From contig OZ257137.1 of the NCBI GenBank assembly GCA_965279115.1, positions 2,480,001-2,544,000 of the forward strand: a stretch of DNA of 64,000 bases. The letters are read 5' to 3'. Positions 1 through 8,109 of this stretch are shown here, piece by piece. Positions within the stretch are counted from its first letter, which is position 1, and every line of letters starts with the position of its first letter. This DNA is from JAEUOS01 sp965279115. Lineage in GTDB: Bacteria; Pseudomonadota; Gammaproteobacteria; Burkholderiales; JAEUOS01. The notes beneath the pieces are model-generated. The model had not been told where the DNA came from, ran no database searches, and worked only from the letters and a program-made list of their open reading frames with translations. The translations under genes were made by a program, and so were the position numbers.

Positions 1-1644
1 GAAATGAAACGGGTCGAGCAGGACATCGGCATCCGCCTGCATGCGCAGGAATCGCTCGATATCCATGGGAGGCAGCATGCGCACCCGGTTGGCGTGCTTG
101 CCCAGCGCGCGCTCCAGGCGCCGGCGGGTTTGCAATCCCATCTCGCGTGTGGTTTCCATGAGCAGGATCTCGGCGCGCGGGTCGCGTTCGAGGATGGCGA
201 GAAGGGAGGAGTCGAAGTCGGGGTGCAGCTTGAAAGCCGTCTGGGCGCAGAAGTAGGTGGTGCGGTCGGGATTGAGCAGCGCGTCTGTCCGTGAGCGTCG
301 CGATTCGTCCAGCACGGGCCGGCGATAGCGCGGCATGAAATAGCCGGGGAGTCGGACAAGGCGCTCGGTGTAGTGCTGATCGGCCGCTTCAATTTCCAGA
401 CTGGCGGCCGACAGGTAGCAGTCGATGGTGTCGATGCCGGAGGTGACCGGATGCCCCCAGGTGGTGATCTGGACCGGTGCGAACCGCCAGAATGCGAGGT
501 AGTAGGTGAGCGGCTCCATCCCGATATCGGCGAAGATCAGGACGTCGAGCCTCGCCTGTGCGAGCGTGGCGCGGATATGTGCAGGGTCGGCGGGCAACGC
601 GACATAGGATTCCGCGCTGTCCCTGATGGTGTGCGCCCAGGGGTCCGCGCGCGGCTCGATGGCATGGACGATGACTTCAAAGCGTTCGCGCGGCAGGTCG
701 TGGATCAGGCCATGGGTGGTGCGCGCCACTGAATGGGCATGGAAGTGCCTCGACAGAAAACCTACGCGAATCCGCGAGCGCCCGGGTGGATCGGCCATCA
801 CGCTTTGTCCCGCTGCAGGATAGTGGCGCCGCATCACCTGCGCGAATTTTCGCAGCAGAGCCGTGTTGTCGCAGCCCTGGTAGGCCAGCATGAACGGCAC
901 CAGTCCGATTTCCAGCGCGGGTTCGGCGATGTCGGCCACCGGCATGTCGGACAATTCGTCGAGCTCGCGCGAGAACCTCTCGCGAACCTGGCTTACATGT
1001 TCAGCGGATTCATGGATGGCCGGCAGCATGAGGGCGCGCTTGAGGCGGTGCGCCACTGCATCGGCCTGGCCCAGCAGGATGTTCATTTGTGCGCGTCCCT
1101 GTTCGCCGCGTGCCGACAGTGCCAGCAGCATCGCCAGGTTGGAGCGCGCCTGCATATGGCCCGGCTGCAGTTCCAGTGTCCGCTCAAGCAGGTCGACGGC
1201 GCCATCCACGTTTCCGGATTTCTGGCTGGCGGCCGCGAATGCGAACAGGATGTCCGGGTCGGACGCGAAGGGAGCGTCTGGCAGCGCCACGAGTCGTGCG
1301 TACAGCCCCACGGCTTGCTGGTGTCGGCCGTTTGCCGCTTCCAGCTGGGCGCACTTGAGCCAGTACACCGGCTCGTCCGGTGCGATGCGCGTGGCTGTGG
1401 CCGCGTGCGACGTTGCACCCGGCACATCGCCTGCGGCCTCGCAGACCAGGGCGTGCGCGAAAGCGGCGACGGCTTCGGCACCCGGCTGGCGCGTCAGGGC
1501 ATCTGCAAACCTGCGCGCGCTGCCAAGGTCGCCACGGGTGACGCATCCCATCACCTCCCGCAGGGTCACCTCCTGGTCTGGCGGCGCCGGTGCGGCCGGT
1601 GCGCGGCGCATGATGCCCGCTAGTCGGGCCAATCTGGAAAGCAT
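1..1644 (-). CDS. SPINDLY/GT41-like glycosyltransferase with TPR-type N-terminus (partial, C-terminus outside window)
   Basis: An open frame of 548 codons runs from ATG 1644 to the window edge without a stop, so the C-terminus is missing. Residues about 20-200 are Ala/Leu-rich helical repeats of the TPR type. From about residue 290 the protein resembles the catalytic part of O-GlcNAc transferase/SPINDLY enzymes (GT41): HFHAHSVART near 297, WGHPVTSGIDTID near 394 and HYTERLVRLPGYF near 424. Family members transfer a sugar from a nucleotide sugar to Ser/Thr of proteins such as flagellins or adhesins; the acceptor here is unknown. AAGGA lies 6 nt before the ATG. The nearest upstream gene is the patatin-like gene on the same strand, 110 bp away. 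Family assignment is fairly sure, substrate not. Confidence 0.72.
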   Translation of the reverse strand, partial: MLSRLARLAGIMRRAPAAPAPPDQEVTLREVMGCVTRGDLGSARRFADALTRQPGAEAVAAFAHALVCEAAGDVPGATSHAATATRIAPDEPVYWLKCAQLEAANGRHQQAVGLYARLVALPDAPFASDPDILFAFAAASQKSGNVDGAVDLLERTLELQPGHMQARSNLAMLLALSARGEQGRAQMNILLGQADAVAHRLKRALMLPAIHESAEHVSQVRERFSRELDELSDMPVADIAEPALEIGLVPFMLAYQGCDNTALLRKFAQVMRRHYPAAGQSVMADPPGRSRIRVGFLSRHFHAHSVARTTHGLIHDLPRERFEVIVHAIEPRADPWAHTIRDSAESYVALPADPAHIRATLAQARLDVLIFADIGMEPLTYYLAFWRFAPVQITTWGHPVTSGIDTIDCYLSAASLEIEAADQHYTERLVRLPGYFMPRYRRPVLDESRRSRTDALLNPDRTTYFCAQTAFKLHPDFDSSLLAILERDPRAEILLMETTREMGLQTRRRLERALGKHANRVRMLPPMDIERFLRMQADADVLLDPFHF

Positions 1645-1754
1645 GATCTGTCCTTGAAGGCGAACCGAAACGGTGCGCATGATGAGGATTGTGTGCACGC
1701 GATGGTAACCGCGCCGGCCCCGCTGCGGCCTGCCCGCCGCCAGCGATGCGTCGG

Positions 1755-2633
1755 CTAGCGCGCAATGCGCGCAAACGCCTGCGCAGCTCGTTCGCGCCCG
1801 AGCTCGATCAGTTCCTCGGCGCGCCAGAACTCGAAAAAGCCGCAGGCGTTGCCGGGAATCGCGATCGTCACGTCCGGCGAGTACGTCGACATACGGAGTT
1901 GCGATATCGTGTCCTGCATTGCCTGCATGGACAGGAAAGCGACGTCGATCAGTCCATGCCGGGGTTCGGCGGCCCCGCGGGCCGGACGCAGTCCGTCGAT
2001 GAACCTGGCAATGCGCGTCCGGTAGCCGTTGTCGCTGATCGGGGCGGCGTTTGCCGGTGGCTCGGCGCGGGACTCAGGGGGGCCGCCGAGATCCACGACG
2101 ACGGTCAGGTCGCTGTCGTCTTCGAGCGTGGGCGCGATCGGCACCGGATTGACGAGTGCGCCGTCGAGCAGCGTTCTGCCGGCATGCCTGAAAGGCGTGA
2201 AGACCAGCGGCGTGGCGATGGACGCCCTGATCGCGTCGAACAGCCTGCCCTCGCGCAGCCACACCTCTTCCCTCGTGTTCAGGTCCGTGGCCACCGCCGT
2301 GAAGGCGATGGGCAAGTCCTCGATGGCGCAATCGCCGATCAGTTCGCGCAGCACGCTCATGATGCGGTCACCCTTGAACAGTCCCGGCCTGCCGATGGCC
2401 GGATCGAGCAAGCGCAGCACATGCATGCGCTCCAGTGCCGACACCCATTCCGCATAGGCGTCCAGCTTGTGGGAGGCGTAGATCCCGCCCACCAGGGCGC
2501 CGATGGACGACCCCGAGATGGACTGGATCGTGTAACCGTTTCCGGTCAGCCACTGGATCACGCCAATGTGCGCCAGGCCGCGCGCCCCGCCGCCGCCAAG
2601 AACAAGTGAAACGCTGGTCGATTTGTCTGGCAT
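1755..2633 (-). CDS. Patatin-like phospholipase family protein (RssA-like)
   Basis: A 292-residue protein of the bacterial patatin family, which are Ser-Asp dyad acyl hydrolases acting on phospholipids or acyl esters. Visible motifs are the oxyanion-hole glycine loop GGGGARG (residues 13-19), the nucleophile elbow GSSIG (Ser43), and the dyad Asp in LLDGA (Asp157). No signal peptide or membrane segment is seen, so a cytoplasmic or peripheral location is likely. The frame can be extended four codons to a TTG at 2645; ATG 2633 is preferred because the motif spacing then matches compact RssA-type proteins, although its ribosome site is weak. The downstream neighbour on the same strand is the GT41-like gene. 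Confidence 0.85.
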   Translation of the reverse strand: MPDKSTSVSLVLGGGGARGLAHIGVIQWLTGNGYTIQSISGSSIGALVGGIYASHKLDAYAEWVSALERMHVLRLLDPAIGRPGLFKGDRIMSVLRELIGDCAIEDLPIAFTAVATDLNTREEVWLREGRLFDAIRASIATPLVFTPFRHAGRTLLDGALVNPVPIAPTLEDDSDLTVVVDLGGPPESRAEPPANAAPISDNGYRTRIARFIDGLRPARGAAEPRHGLIDVAFLSMQAMQDTISQLRMSTYSPDVTIAIPGNACGFFEFWRAEELIELGRERAAQAFARIAR

Positions 2634-2709
2634 GGTCACGAGCAATTGCGACCGCTTGTTCGAAGCGCTCGCGGACGTTCATCAGTGGCCGCTGAAGCCG
2701 AAGTTCCCC

Positions 2710-2741
2710 CTCAACGCATGGGGGCATACGCCCCCATTGAG
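2710..2741. repeat. GC-rich hairpin in the patatin/SDR intergenic region
   Basis: A perfect 7-bp stem TGGGGGC (2719-2725)/GCCCCCA (2730-2736) closes an ATAC loop. A second stem CTCAA (2710-2714)/TTGAG (2737-2741) continues it across a 4-nt bulge. No T-run follows on the plus strand and no gene ends nearby, so it is not an ordinary terminator. It could be a 5' UTR structure of either divergent gene; function unknown. Confidence 0.5.
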
Positions 2742-2902
2742 CGCAAGAAGGGTGCCCGGCTTGACCGTGTTGATGTTGCCGGGATCAAGGACTGCGCCGG
2801 GAGCCCGGTTTCCCCCGGCTCGAACGCGGAAATGGGGACTGCGAAAAATGGTTTCAAGAGGCGGTGGCTGACGACACGGATCGCGGCAAGCATGGCGGAC
2901 CG

Positions 2903-2948
2903 CCTGTGCAAGCCATCGTGGACGGGGTCCGGCCTGTCTTTGCACAGG
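2903..2948. promoter_or_regulatory. 9-bp inverted repeat upstream of the SDR gene, possible operator
   Basis: CCTGTGCAA (2903-2911) and TTGCACAGG (2940-2948) are exact inverted copies with 28 bp between them. The right arm ends 2 bp before a TACAAT -10-like hexamer and 45 bp before the SDR start. The position suits binding of a dimeric regulator or a looped operator, but no regulator gene is adjacent. Confidence 0.3.
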
Positions 2949-2992
2949 CATACAATCCGGCTCGCTTCCAATCGACAAGAAAACGCCAAACC

Positions 2993-3682
2993 ATGTCTGA
3001 TCAACCTGTCGCCGTCGTCACCGGTGCCAATCGCGGCCTCGGCCTTGAAACATGCCGCCAGCTCAAGGCGGCCGGCATCGATGTGATCCTCACCGCCCGC
3101 GAAGCCGCGAAAGGGCAGGCTGCCGCGGACGACCTGGGTGTGCGTTTCCATGTGCTTGATGTCACCAGCCAGATCAGCGTGGATGCTCTCGCACTGTGGC
3201 TGGCCCTGGAGGTTGGCCATCTCGACATCCTGGTCAACAATGCCGGCATCATGCCGGACGGCGGATTGATGCTGCGGCGCATGAAGATGACCATGATCAA
3301 CGAGGTGCTGGCCACCAACGCCACCGCGCCGATCCGTGTGACGCAGACCCTGATGCCGCTGCTGCTCAAGAGCCGCCAGCCGCGCGTGGTCAACATTTCC
3401 AGCGCGCTCGGGCAGATGGCGACGATGGGGGCCGGCACGCCTGCCTACCGCATTTCCAAGGCCGCGCTGAATGCCGCAACCGCGGTGTTTGCCGCCGAGA
3501 TGGCGGGCACGGCGGTGAAGATCAACGCCTGCTGCCCGGGTTGGGTGGCCACCGACATGGGCGGAACCGACGCGCCGCGCAGCAGCCAGGAAGGCGCGGA
3601 CACGGCGGTCTGGCTGGCGACCCTGCCGGCGGATGGGCCGTCGGGCGGATTCTTCCAGGATCGCAAGCCCATCCCCTGGTAG
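2993..3682 (+). CDS. Short-chain dehydrogenase/reductase (carbonyl-reductase-like)
   Basis: A 229-residue classical SDR expected to oxidise or reduce a carbonyl/alcohol with NAD(P)(H). The nucleotide-binding TGANRGLG is at residues 10-17, NNAG at 82-85, the catalytic serine in NISSA (136-137) and YRISK gives Tyr152 and Lys156. The CCPGWVATDMGG segment and overall length resemble eukaryote-type carbonyl reductases. The frame continues 43 codons upstream, but ATG 2993 places the Rossmann motif at the usual distance from the N-terminus. The EamA permease gene starts 3 bp after the stop, so the two are probably co-transcribed. Substrate cannot be inferred. Confidence 0.85.
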   Translation: MSDQPVAVVTGANRGLGLETCRQLKAAGIDVILTAREAAKGQAAADDLGVRFHVLDVTSQISVDALALWLALEVGHLDILVNNAGIMPDGGLMLRRMKMTMINEVLATNATAPIRVTQTLMPLLLKSRQPRVVNISSALGQMATMGAGTPAYRISKAALNAATAVFAAEMAGTAVKINACCPGWVATDMGGTDAPRSSQEGADTAVWLATLPADGPSGGFFQDRKPIPW

Positions 3683-3685
3683 TCC

Positions 3686-4552
3686 GTGCTCAAGCGCGCC
3701 GACCTGGTCTCGCTGGTCCTGCTCGGCGCCATCTGGGGCAGTTCCTACCTGTTCATCCGCATCGTCGTCCCGGTGGTGGGGCCTTGGGGCATGGTGGTGC
3801 CGCGCATGCTGGGCTCCGGCCTGCTGCTGCTGGCAATCGCCCGGTTGCGAGGCGTGCGGTGGGGCGAATGGCGCTTCTGGAAACAGTATCTGTGGCTGGC
3901 GTTTCTGACCTCGCTCCTGGCCCAGTACCTGATCGCCACCGCGGCGTTGACGCTCAATTCGCCGACACTTGCGATCCTGAACTCGACGATGGCGATGTTC
4001 GCGGCGCTGATCTCGGTGTGGATGCTGGGCGATTCGCTCAAACCGCGCCGGGTGGTGGGGCTGGTCCTGGGCGTGGCCGGTGTCGCCCTGGTGGTCGGGT
4101 TCGCGCCGGTGGTCTTCACGCCGGCGGTGGTGCTGGCCTATGCGGCGGCACTGTTTGCCGCTTTTTGTGGCGCCTACGGGACCGTATTCGCCGCGCGCCA
4201 CCTGAAAACCCGGCCGTCACTGGAACTGGCCACGGTTCAAAGCCTGTTCGCCGGGCTGATGGCCCTGCCCATGGGGGTGCCCGTGCTGGCGCACGCCTGG
4301 CCATTGCCAACCCGGGTGATCCTGGCGCTGGTTGCGCTTTCGGTGGTGTGCACGATGCTTGCCAACCTGTTGTATTACCGCCTGATGAAGCGCACCAGCC
4401 CGACGATCTCGATGTCGGTCACCTACCTGATTCCCTGCTTTTCACTCTTGTGGGGCTGGCTGTTTCTCGACGAGACCATTACCTTGGTGCAGCTGGGCGG
4501 GTTCGCGGTGGTGCTGGCCGCGGTGGCCCTGGTGGCGGGCCGCGGACGCTGA
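3686..4552 (+). CDS. EamA/DMT-family permease
   Basis: A 288-residue protein with about ten hydrophobic helices in two homologous halves, typical of drug/metabolite transporters (EamA). The first half contains IWGSSYLFIRI (about residues 15-25) and the second ends with LWGWLFLDETIT, the usual W-G-x-x-x-x-x-E signature before the last helix. Members export small metabolites or amino acids across the inner membrane; the substrate is not predictable from sequence. It starts with GTG at 3686, 3 bp after the SDR stop, suggesting translational linkage. A 132-bp gap separates it from the radical SAM gene. Confidence 0.87.
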   Translation: MLKRADLVSLVLLGAIWGSSYLFIRIVVPVVGPWGMVVPRMLGSGLLLLAIARLRGVRWGEWRFWKQYLWLAFLTSLLAQYLIATAALTLNSPTLAILNSTMAMFAALISVWMLGDSLKPRRVVGLVLGVAGVALVVGFAPVVFTPAVVLAYAAALFAAFCGAYGTVFAARHLKTRPSLELATVQSLFAGLMALPMGVPVLAHAWPLPTRVILALVALSVVCTMLANLLYYRLMKRTSPTISMSVTYLIPCFSLLWGWLFLDETITLVQLGGFAVVLAAVALVAGRGR

Positions 4553-4684
4553 TGGGTCAAGGAGGGGCATCCGGATCGGCCTGCGCCGCGTAAGAAAAGC
4601 GGTACGGGTCGCGACTAACGCATTGCAGCATAATGCCGGTTAACCCCTGTATTCCCTTTTGCTGCGCCTTTGGAGCGATTCCCA

Positions 4685-5647
4685 ATGCACGCTACCCTCG
4701 AGCGACTCGAGAACACCACCTTCCCGGATATCGCGCGCCGGCGGGTCGAAACCCTGCAGGTCAACCTGGGCTACAAGTGCAACCAGTCCTGCGTCCATTG
4801 CCATGTGAACGCCGGCCCCACCCGCACCGAAATGATGGACCGCGCCACCATCGACCAGGTCCTGGCTTATCTGGAGGCGCGCCGGGTCGGCACGCTTGAC
4901 CTGACCGGTGGCGCACCGGAACTCAACGCGGACTTCCGCTACCTGGTCATGGGCGCGCGCAAGCTGGGCGTGAAAGTGATGGATCGCTGCAACCTCACCA
5001 TCCTGTCCGAGCCGGGGCATGAAGACCTGGCGGACTTCCTGGCGGCCAATGCGGTCGAAGTGGTTGCCTCGCTGCCTTGTTATACCGAGGAGCTGGTCGA
5101 CCGCCAGCGCGGCAAGGGCGTCTACGAGCGTTCGGTCGCGGGTATCCAGCGCCTCAATTCTCTGGGGTATGGCGTCGAAGGCTCCGGGCTGGTGCTCAAT
5201 CTTGCGTACAACCCGCAGGGGCCGAGCCTGCCGCCGGCGCAGGAGGCGCTGGAAGCGGACTACAAGCGCATCCTTGGCGAAACCTTCGGCATCCGCTTCA
5301 ACAAGCTTTTCACCCTGGCCAACATGCCGATCCAGCGCTTCGGGTCGATGCTCATTTCCAAGGGCAAGTTCAACGAGTACATGGAGCTCCTGCGTTCGGC
5401 GCATCGCGAGCAGAACCTGGACGATGTGATGTGCCGCTCGATGGTGTCGGTGGACCACCAGGGCTACCTGTACGACTGCGACTTCAACCAGATGCTCGGC
5501 CTGCCGCTCAAGGTGCACGGCAGGCCGCGCACCCATATCGCCGACACGCTTGGCGCCGACCTCGACGGCAATCCCATCGTCGTGCGCGAGCATTGCTATG
5601 GCTGTACCGCCGGCCAGGGCAGCTCCTGTGGCGGCGCGCTGGTCTGA
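4685..5647 (+). CDS. arsS: ArsS-like radical SAM/Cys-rich protein (arsenosugar biosynthesis type)
   Basis: A 320-residue radical SAM protein. Residues 32-39 hold the cluster motif C-x3-C-x2-C (CNQSCVHC), followed by DLTGGAPELN near 80. Family marks of ArsS (TIGR04167 from memory, once called rSAM_SeCys) are DCDFNQMLGLPL near residue 265 and the Cys-rich C-terminus HCYGCTAGQGSSCGG. ArsS proteins act after arsenite methylation, building the 5-deoxyadenosyl-arsenic precursor of arsenosugars. The C-terminal cysteines are all ordinary Cys codons; no in-frame TGA is present. GGAG lies 9 nt before ATG 4685; an in-frame TTG at 4670 is less likely. It heads a tight gene run to 13021. No arsM methyltransferase gene is in the window. 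Confidence 0.85.
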   Translation: MHATLERLENTTFPDIARRRVETLQVNLGYKCNQSCVHCHVNAGPTRTEMMDRATIDQVLAYLEARRVGTLDLTGGAPELNADFRYLVMGARKLGVKVMDRCNLTILSEPGHEDLADFLAANAVEVVASLPCYTEELVDRQRGKGVYERSVAGIQRLNSLGYGVEGSGLVLNLAYNPQGPSLPPAQEALEADYKRILGETFGIRFNKLFTLANMPIQRFGSMLISKGKFNEYMELLRSAHREQNLDDVMCRSMVSVDHQGYLYDCDFNQMLGLPLKVHGRPRTHIADTLGADLDGNPIVVREHCYGCTAGQGSSCGGALV

Positions 5648-5663
5648 TTCCGGGGCTATTGAC

Positions 5664-6356
5664 ATGACCATGCGGATGTACGACCTGGCCGGTGCCGACG
5701 CCGCGCGCCGTTTCAGTCCCTACTGCTGGCGAATTCGCCTGGCCCTGGCGCACAAGGGGCTTGAAGTCGATACGATCCCCTGGCGATTCGTTCAAAAGGA
5801 CGCGCTTGCGCCGAGCGGGCAGGGCCGCGTTCCGGTGCTGGTGCACGACGGCCACTGGGTGGCCGATTCCTGGGAAATCGCCTGTTATCTCGAAGCGACT
5901 TTTCCGGACCGGCCCTCGCTGTTTGGCGGCGGTGCCGGCCGCGCGCTGAGCCGGCTGTATTCGACCCAGGGGGACGTGCTGGTCGGCGCGGTGGCGCCGT
6001 TCGTGGTGCTCGATGTCTACCGGCATCTCGATTCCGGCGACCTTGCGTATTTCCGCAGCAGCCGCGAGCAGCGCTTCGGCAAGACGCTGGAAGCCGTGGT
6101 GGCGGATCGGGATGCGCGCCTGCCGGCGTTTCGCGACGGGCTCGCCGGCTTGCGTTCGGTTCTCAGGCAGCAGCCCTTCTTTGGCGGCGAGACACCCCTG
6201 TATGCCGACTACGCGTTATTCGGCGCTTTCCAGTGGGCGCGCGCGATCAGCCCTTTCCAGTTGCTGGCTGCCGATGATCCGCTGGCGCAATGGCGCGGCC
6301 GCCTGCTCGACGCGTTTGGCGGCCTGGCGCGCAACTCGCCCGGCTACGACGACTGA
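5664..6356 (+). CDS. Glutathione S-transferase family protein
   Basis: A 230-residue protein with the GST two-domain layout: an N-terminal thioredoxin-like fold (residues about 1-80) with SPYCWRIRLALAHKGL near 18-33, the cis-Pro/SNAIL-like segment GRVPVLVHDG...VADSWEIACYLE near 54-78, and an all-helical C-terminal half with ETPLYADYALFGAFQW, the usual Asp-containing capping segment. Such proteins conjugate or reduce electrophiles with glutathione. It begins 16 bp after the ArsS-like gene and 12 bp before the HAD gene, so it belongs to the same transcription unit. The frame extends into arsS, but ATG 5664 gives the expected GST N-terminus. Confidence 0.83.
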   Translation: MTMRMYDLAGADAARRFSPYCWRIRLALAHKGLEVDTIPWRFVQKDALAPSGQGRVPVLVHDGHWVADSWEIACYLEATFPDRPSLFGGGAGRALSRLYSTQGDVLVGAVAPFVVLDVYRHLDSGDLAYFRSSREQRFGKTLEAVVADRDARLPAFRDGLAGLRSVLRQQPFFGGETPLYADYALFGAFQWARAISPFQLLAADDPLAQWRGRLLDAFGGLARNSPGYDD

Positions 6357-6368
6357 CCTGGAGCGTCC

Positions 6369-7064
6369 ATGAACATCAGGGCACTCACATTCGACACCGG
6401 CGGGACCATCCTCGACTGGCATGGCGGCATCTCGCGGGCTTTCGCCGCTGCGGGTGCCGCGCGCGGGCTTTCTGCCGACTGGCATGAAGTCACCAACGAG
6501 TACCGCCGGCGCTCGCTCAAGGCCATCGTCGGGCAGGTCAACCCGGACTTCAACTTCGACGACGTGCATCGCCGTGTGCTCGACGAGGTGATCGCGCATT
6601 TCGGCCTGCAGTCGTTGACCGACGCCGACCGCGACGCGATCTGGCGCACCTGGCATGCGCTCGATGCGTGGCCCGACTTCGCCGCGGCCCTGGCGCGCTT
6701 GAAGCGCAAGTACGTCGTGGCTTCGTTCACGCTGCTCACCACCGGGCTTGTGATCGATGTTTCGCGCAAGAACGGCTTCGTGTGGGACGCGATCATTTCC
6801 TGCGAGATGATCGGCCACTACAAGACGCGCCCCGAGGCCTATCAAACCGCGGCGAAATGGCTGCAGTTGCCGCCTTCCGAGATCCTGATGGTGGCCTGCC
6901 ACAATTTCGATCTCGATGCCGCCCTGGCGTGCGGTTACAAGACGGCGTTTGTGAAACGGCCTGCGGAATGGGGGCCGGCCGGTCCGCCGGACCCGCATCC
7001 GAACCCGGCGCATCACATCGTGGTCGATACCTTCGACGAACTTGCGCAAGCGCTATCGGCGTGA
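6369..7064 (+). CDS. Haloacid dehalogenase type II / HAD-like hydrolase
   Basis: A 231-residue HAD-superfamily protein. The nucleophile motif is FDTGGTILDW (Asp9), the second motif VVASFTLLT near 117-125, the conserved lysine in YKTRPEAY near 156 and the acidic motif MVACHNFDLDAA near 176-187. The last is typical of L-2-haloacid dehalogenase-like (type II) proteins, which hydrolyse C-halogen bonds through an aspartyl ester. Motif II has Ser-Phe-Thr instead of the usual Ser-Asn-Gly, so dehalogenase activity is uncertain and a phosphatase or other hydrolase is possible. It lies 12 bp after the GST gene; its role beside ArsS is unknown. Confidence 0.8.
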   Translation: MNIRALTFDTGGTILDWHGGISRAFAAAGAARGLSADWHEVTNEYRRRSLKAIVGQVNPDFNFDDVHRRVLDEVIAHFGLQSLTDADRDAIWRTWHALDAWPDFAAALARLKRKYVVASFTLLTTGLVIDVSRKNGFVWDAIISCEMIGHYKTRPEAYQTAAKWLQLPPSEILMVACHNFDLDAALACGYKTAFVKRPAEWGPAGPPDPHPNPAHHIVVDTFDELAQALSA

Positions 7065-7119
7065 CGCGGCCGCAACCCGCCGCCGTCACCCGCTACCGCC
7101 ACCCGCCCCAAAGGCACCC

Positions 7120-8109
7120 ATGTCCCAACACAGTTCGCCCGCTGTCCGGCCCGGCCGCACCTGCCCGCTCGATTACCGCTATGGCGCTGCCTCGCTGGCC
7201 CGTGCCGCCGACCTGGAAGCCGAAACGCTCTATGTGGTGGGAGGCCTTTACGGCAACCCGTTCGCGTTGCAGGCCGCGCAGGATCTGGCATCTCTGGAGC
7301 CGCAAGCGCGCCTGGTTTTCAACGGTGATTTCAACTGGTTCAATGTCGACGACGCGGGTTTCGTCGCCGTCAACGAAGCGGTCCTGTCGCATGCGGCCAT
7401 CCGCGGCAATGTCGAAACCGAACTGCTTTCGCCGGATGCCGCCGCCGGCTGCGGTTGCGGCTACCCGGACTACGTGAGCGACGCCGATGTGGCGCGCTCC
7501 AACGCGATCATGGGCATGCTGGCTGCGACCGCCGCGCGCCATGCGGGGCTTGCGGCAACACTTGCTGCGTTGCCGATGAACCTGGTGGCGCGGGTCGGTG
7601 ACGCGCATGTGGGGATCGTCCATGGTGACGCCGACAGTCTTGCCGGCTGGCAGTTCGGCGAGGAGGCCATCGAGCCGGCTGTCGTCACCGCGATGTTCGA
7701 CGCCGCGCGGGTGCGGGTGCTCGCTTCCACCCATACCTGCGCCGCGGTGGCGCATGTATTTGAGGCCGCCGCAGGCGCGTCGGCGCTGTTCAACAATGGC
7801 GCGGCCGGGATGCCGAATTTCGCCGGCACCACGTTCGGGCTGGCCACCCGCATTTCGGTACGGCCGGCTCCCTTGGACGCCCATGTGCTGTACGGAACCG
7901 CGCTGACGGGCCTGTGTGTCGACGCGGTGGCACTCGAGTACGACCATCCTGCCTGGGTCGAGCGCTTCGACAGCTTGTGGCCCGCGCATTCCCCGGCGGC
8001 CCTTTCGTATCGCAAGCGCATTGTGCATGGCCCGGCCTACGCCATGCACGAAGCCATGCGCGCGGGCATCCGGCCGGCGAGCGGGCCTGTGCACAGGCGG
8101 GCCGCATGA
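7120..8109 (+). CDS. Metallophosphoesterase-like protein of the arsenosugar-type cluster
   Basis: A 329-residue protein with calcineurin-like phosphoesterase motifs: VVGGLYGNPFALQAA near residue 40 (in place of D-x-H), FNGDFNWF near 69 (G-D), GNVE near 98 (GNHD/E-type), VHGDAD near 168 and STHTCAA near 206. The metal ligands of the first motif are altered (GGLYGN), so catalytic competence is not certain. Such genes occur near ArsS-like radical SAM genes in other proteobacteria (from memory). AAGG at 7111 precedes ATG 7120; the longer upstream frame has no good start. Its stop overlaps the start of the TVP38 fusion (ATGA), indicating translational coupling. Confidence 0.75.
   Translation: MSQHSSPAVRPGRTCPLDYRYGAASLARAADLEAETLYVVGGLYGNPFALQAAQDLASLEPQARLVFNGDFNWFNVDDAGFVAVNEAVLSHAAIRGNVETELLSPDAAAGCGCGYPDYVSDADVARSNAIMGMLAATAARHAGLAATLAALPMNLVARVGDAHVGIVHGDADSLAGWQFGEEAIEPAVVTAMFDAARVRVLASTHTCAAVAHVFEAAAGASALFNNGAAGMPNFAGTTFGLATRISVRPAPLDAHVLYGTALTGLCVDAVALEYDHPAWVERFDSLWPAHSPAALSYRKRIVHGPAYAMHEAMRAGIRPASGPVHRRAA

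Larger units (their letters stand above)
2634..2992. other. 359-bp divergent intergenic region with a strong hairpin and an inverted repeat
   Basis: The gap between the divergent patatin and SDR genes holds no convincing gene. It contains a hairpin at 2710-2741 (TGGGGGC-ATAC-GCCCCCA, with CTCAA/TTGAG as an outer stem) and a 9-bp inverted repeat, CCTGTGCAA at 2903-2911 and TTGCACAGG at 2940-2948. A TACAAT at 2951-2956 could be a -10 element for the SDR gene, but no good -35 hexamer sits at the usual distance. Longer reading frames that cross this region are extensions of neighbouring frames without ribosome sites. Confidence 0.5.

Noticed and set aside
2711..4201. Long minus-strand open frame opposite the SDR and EamA genes
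   Set aside because: Its translation is Arg/His/Gln-rich with no motif, while the opposite strand encodes two well-marked proteins. It is a GC-skew shadow.
5590..5647. Selenocysteine in the ArsS-like C-terminus
   Set aside because: All C-terminal positions are TGC/TGT codons and the only TGA is the final stop, so no Sec is encoded.
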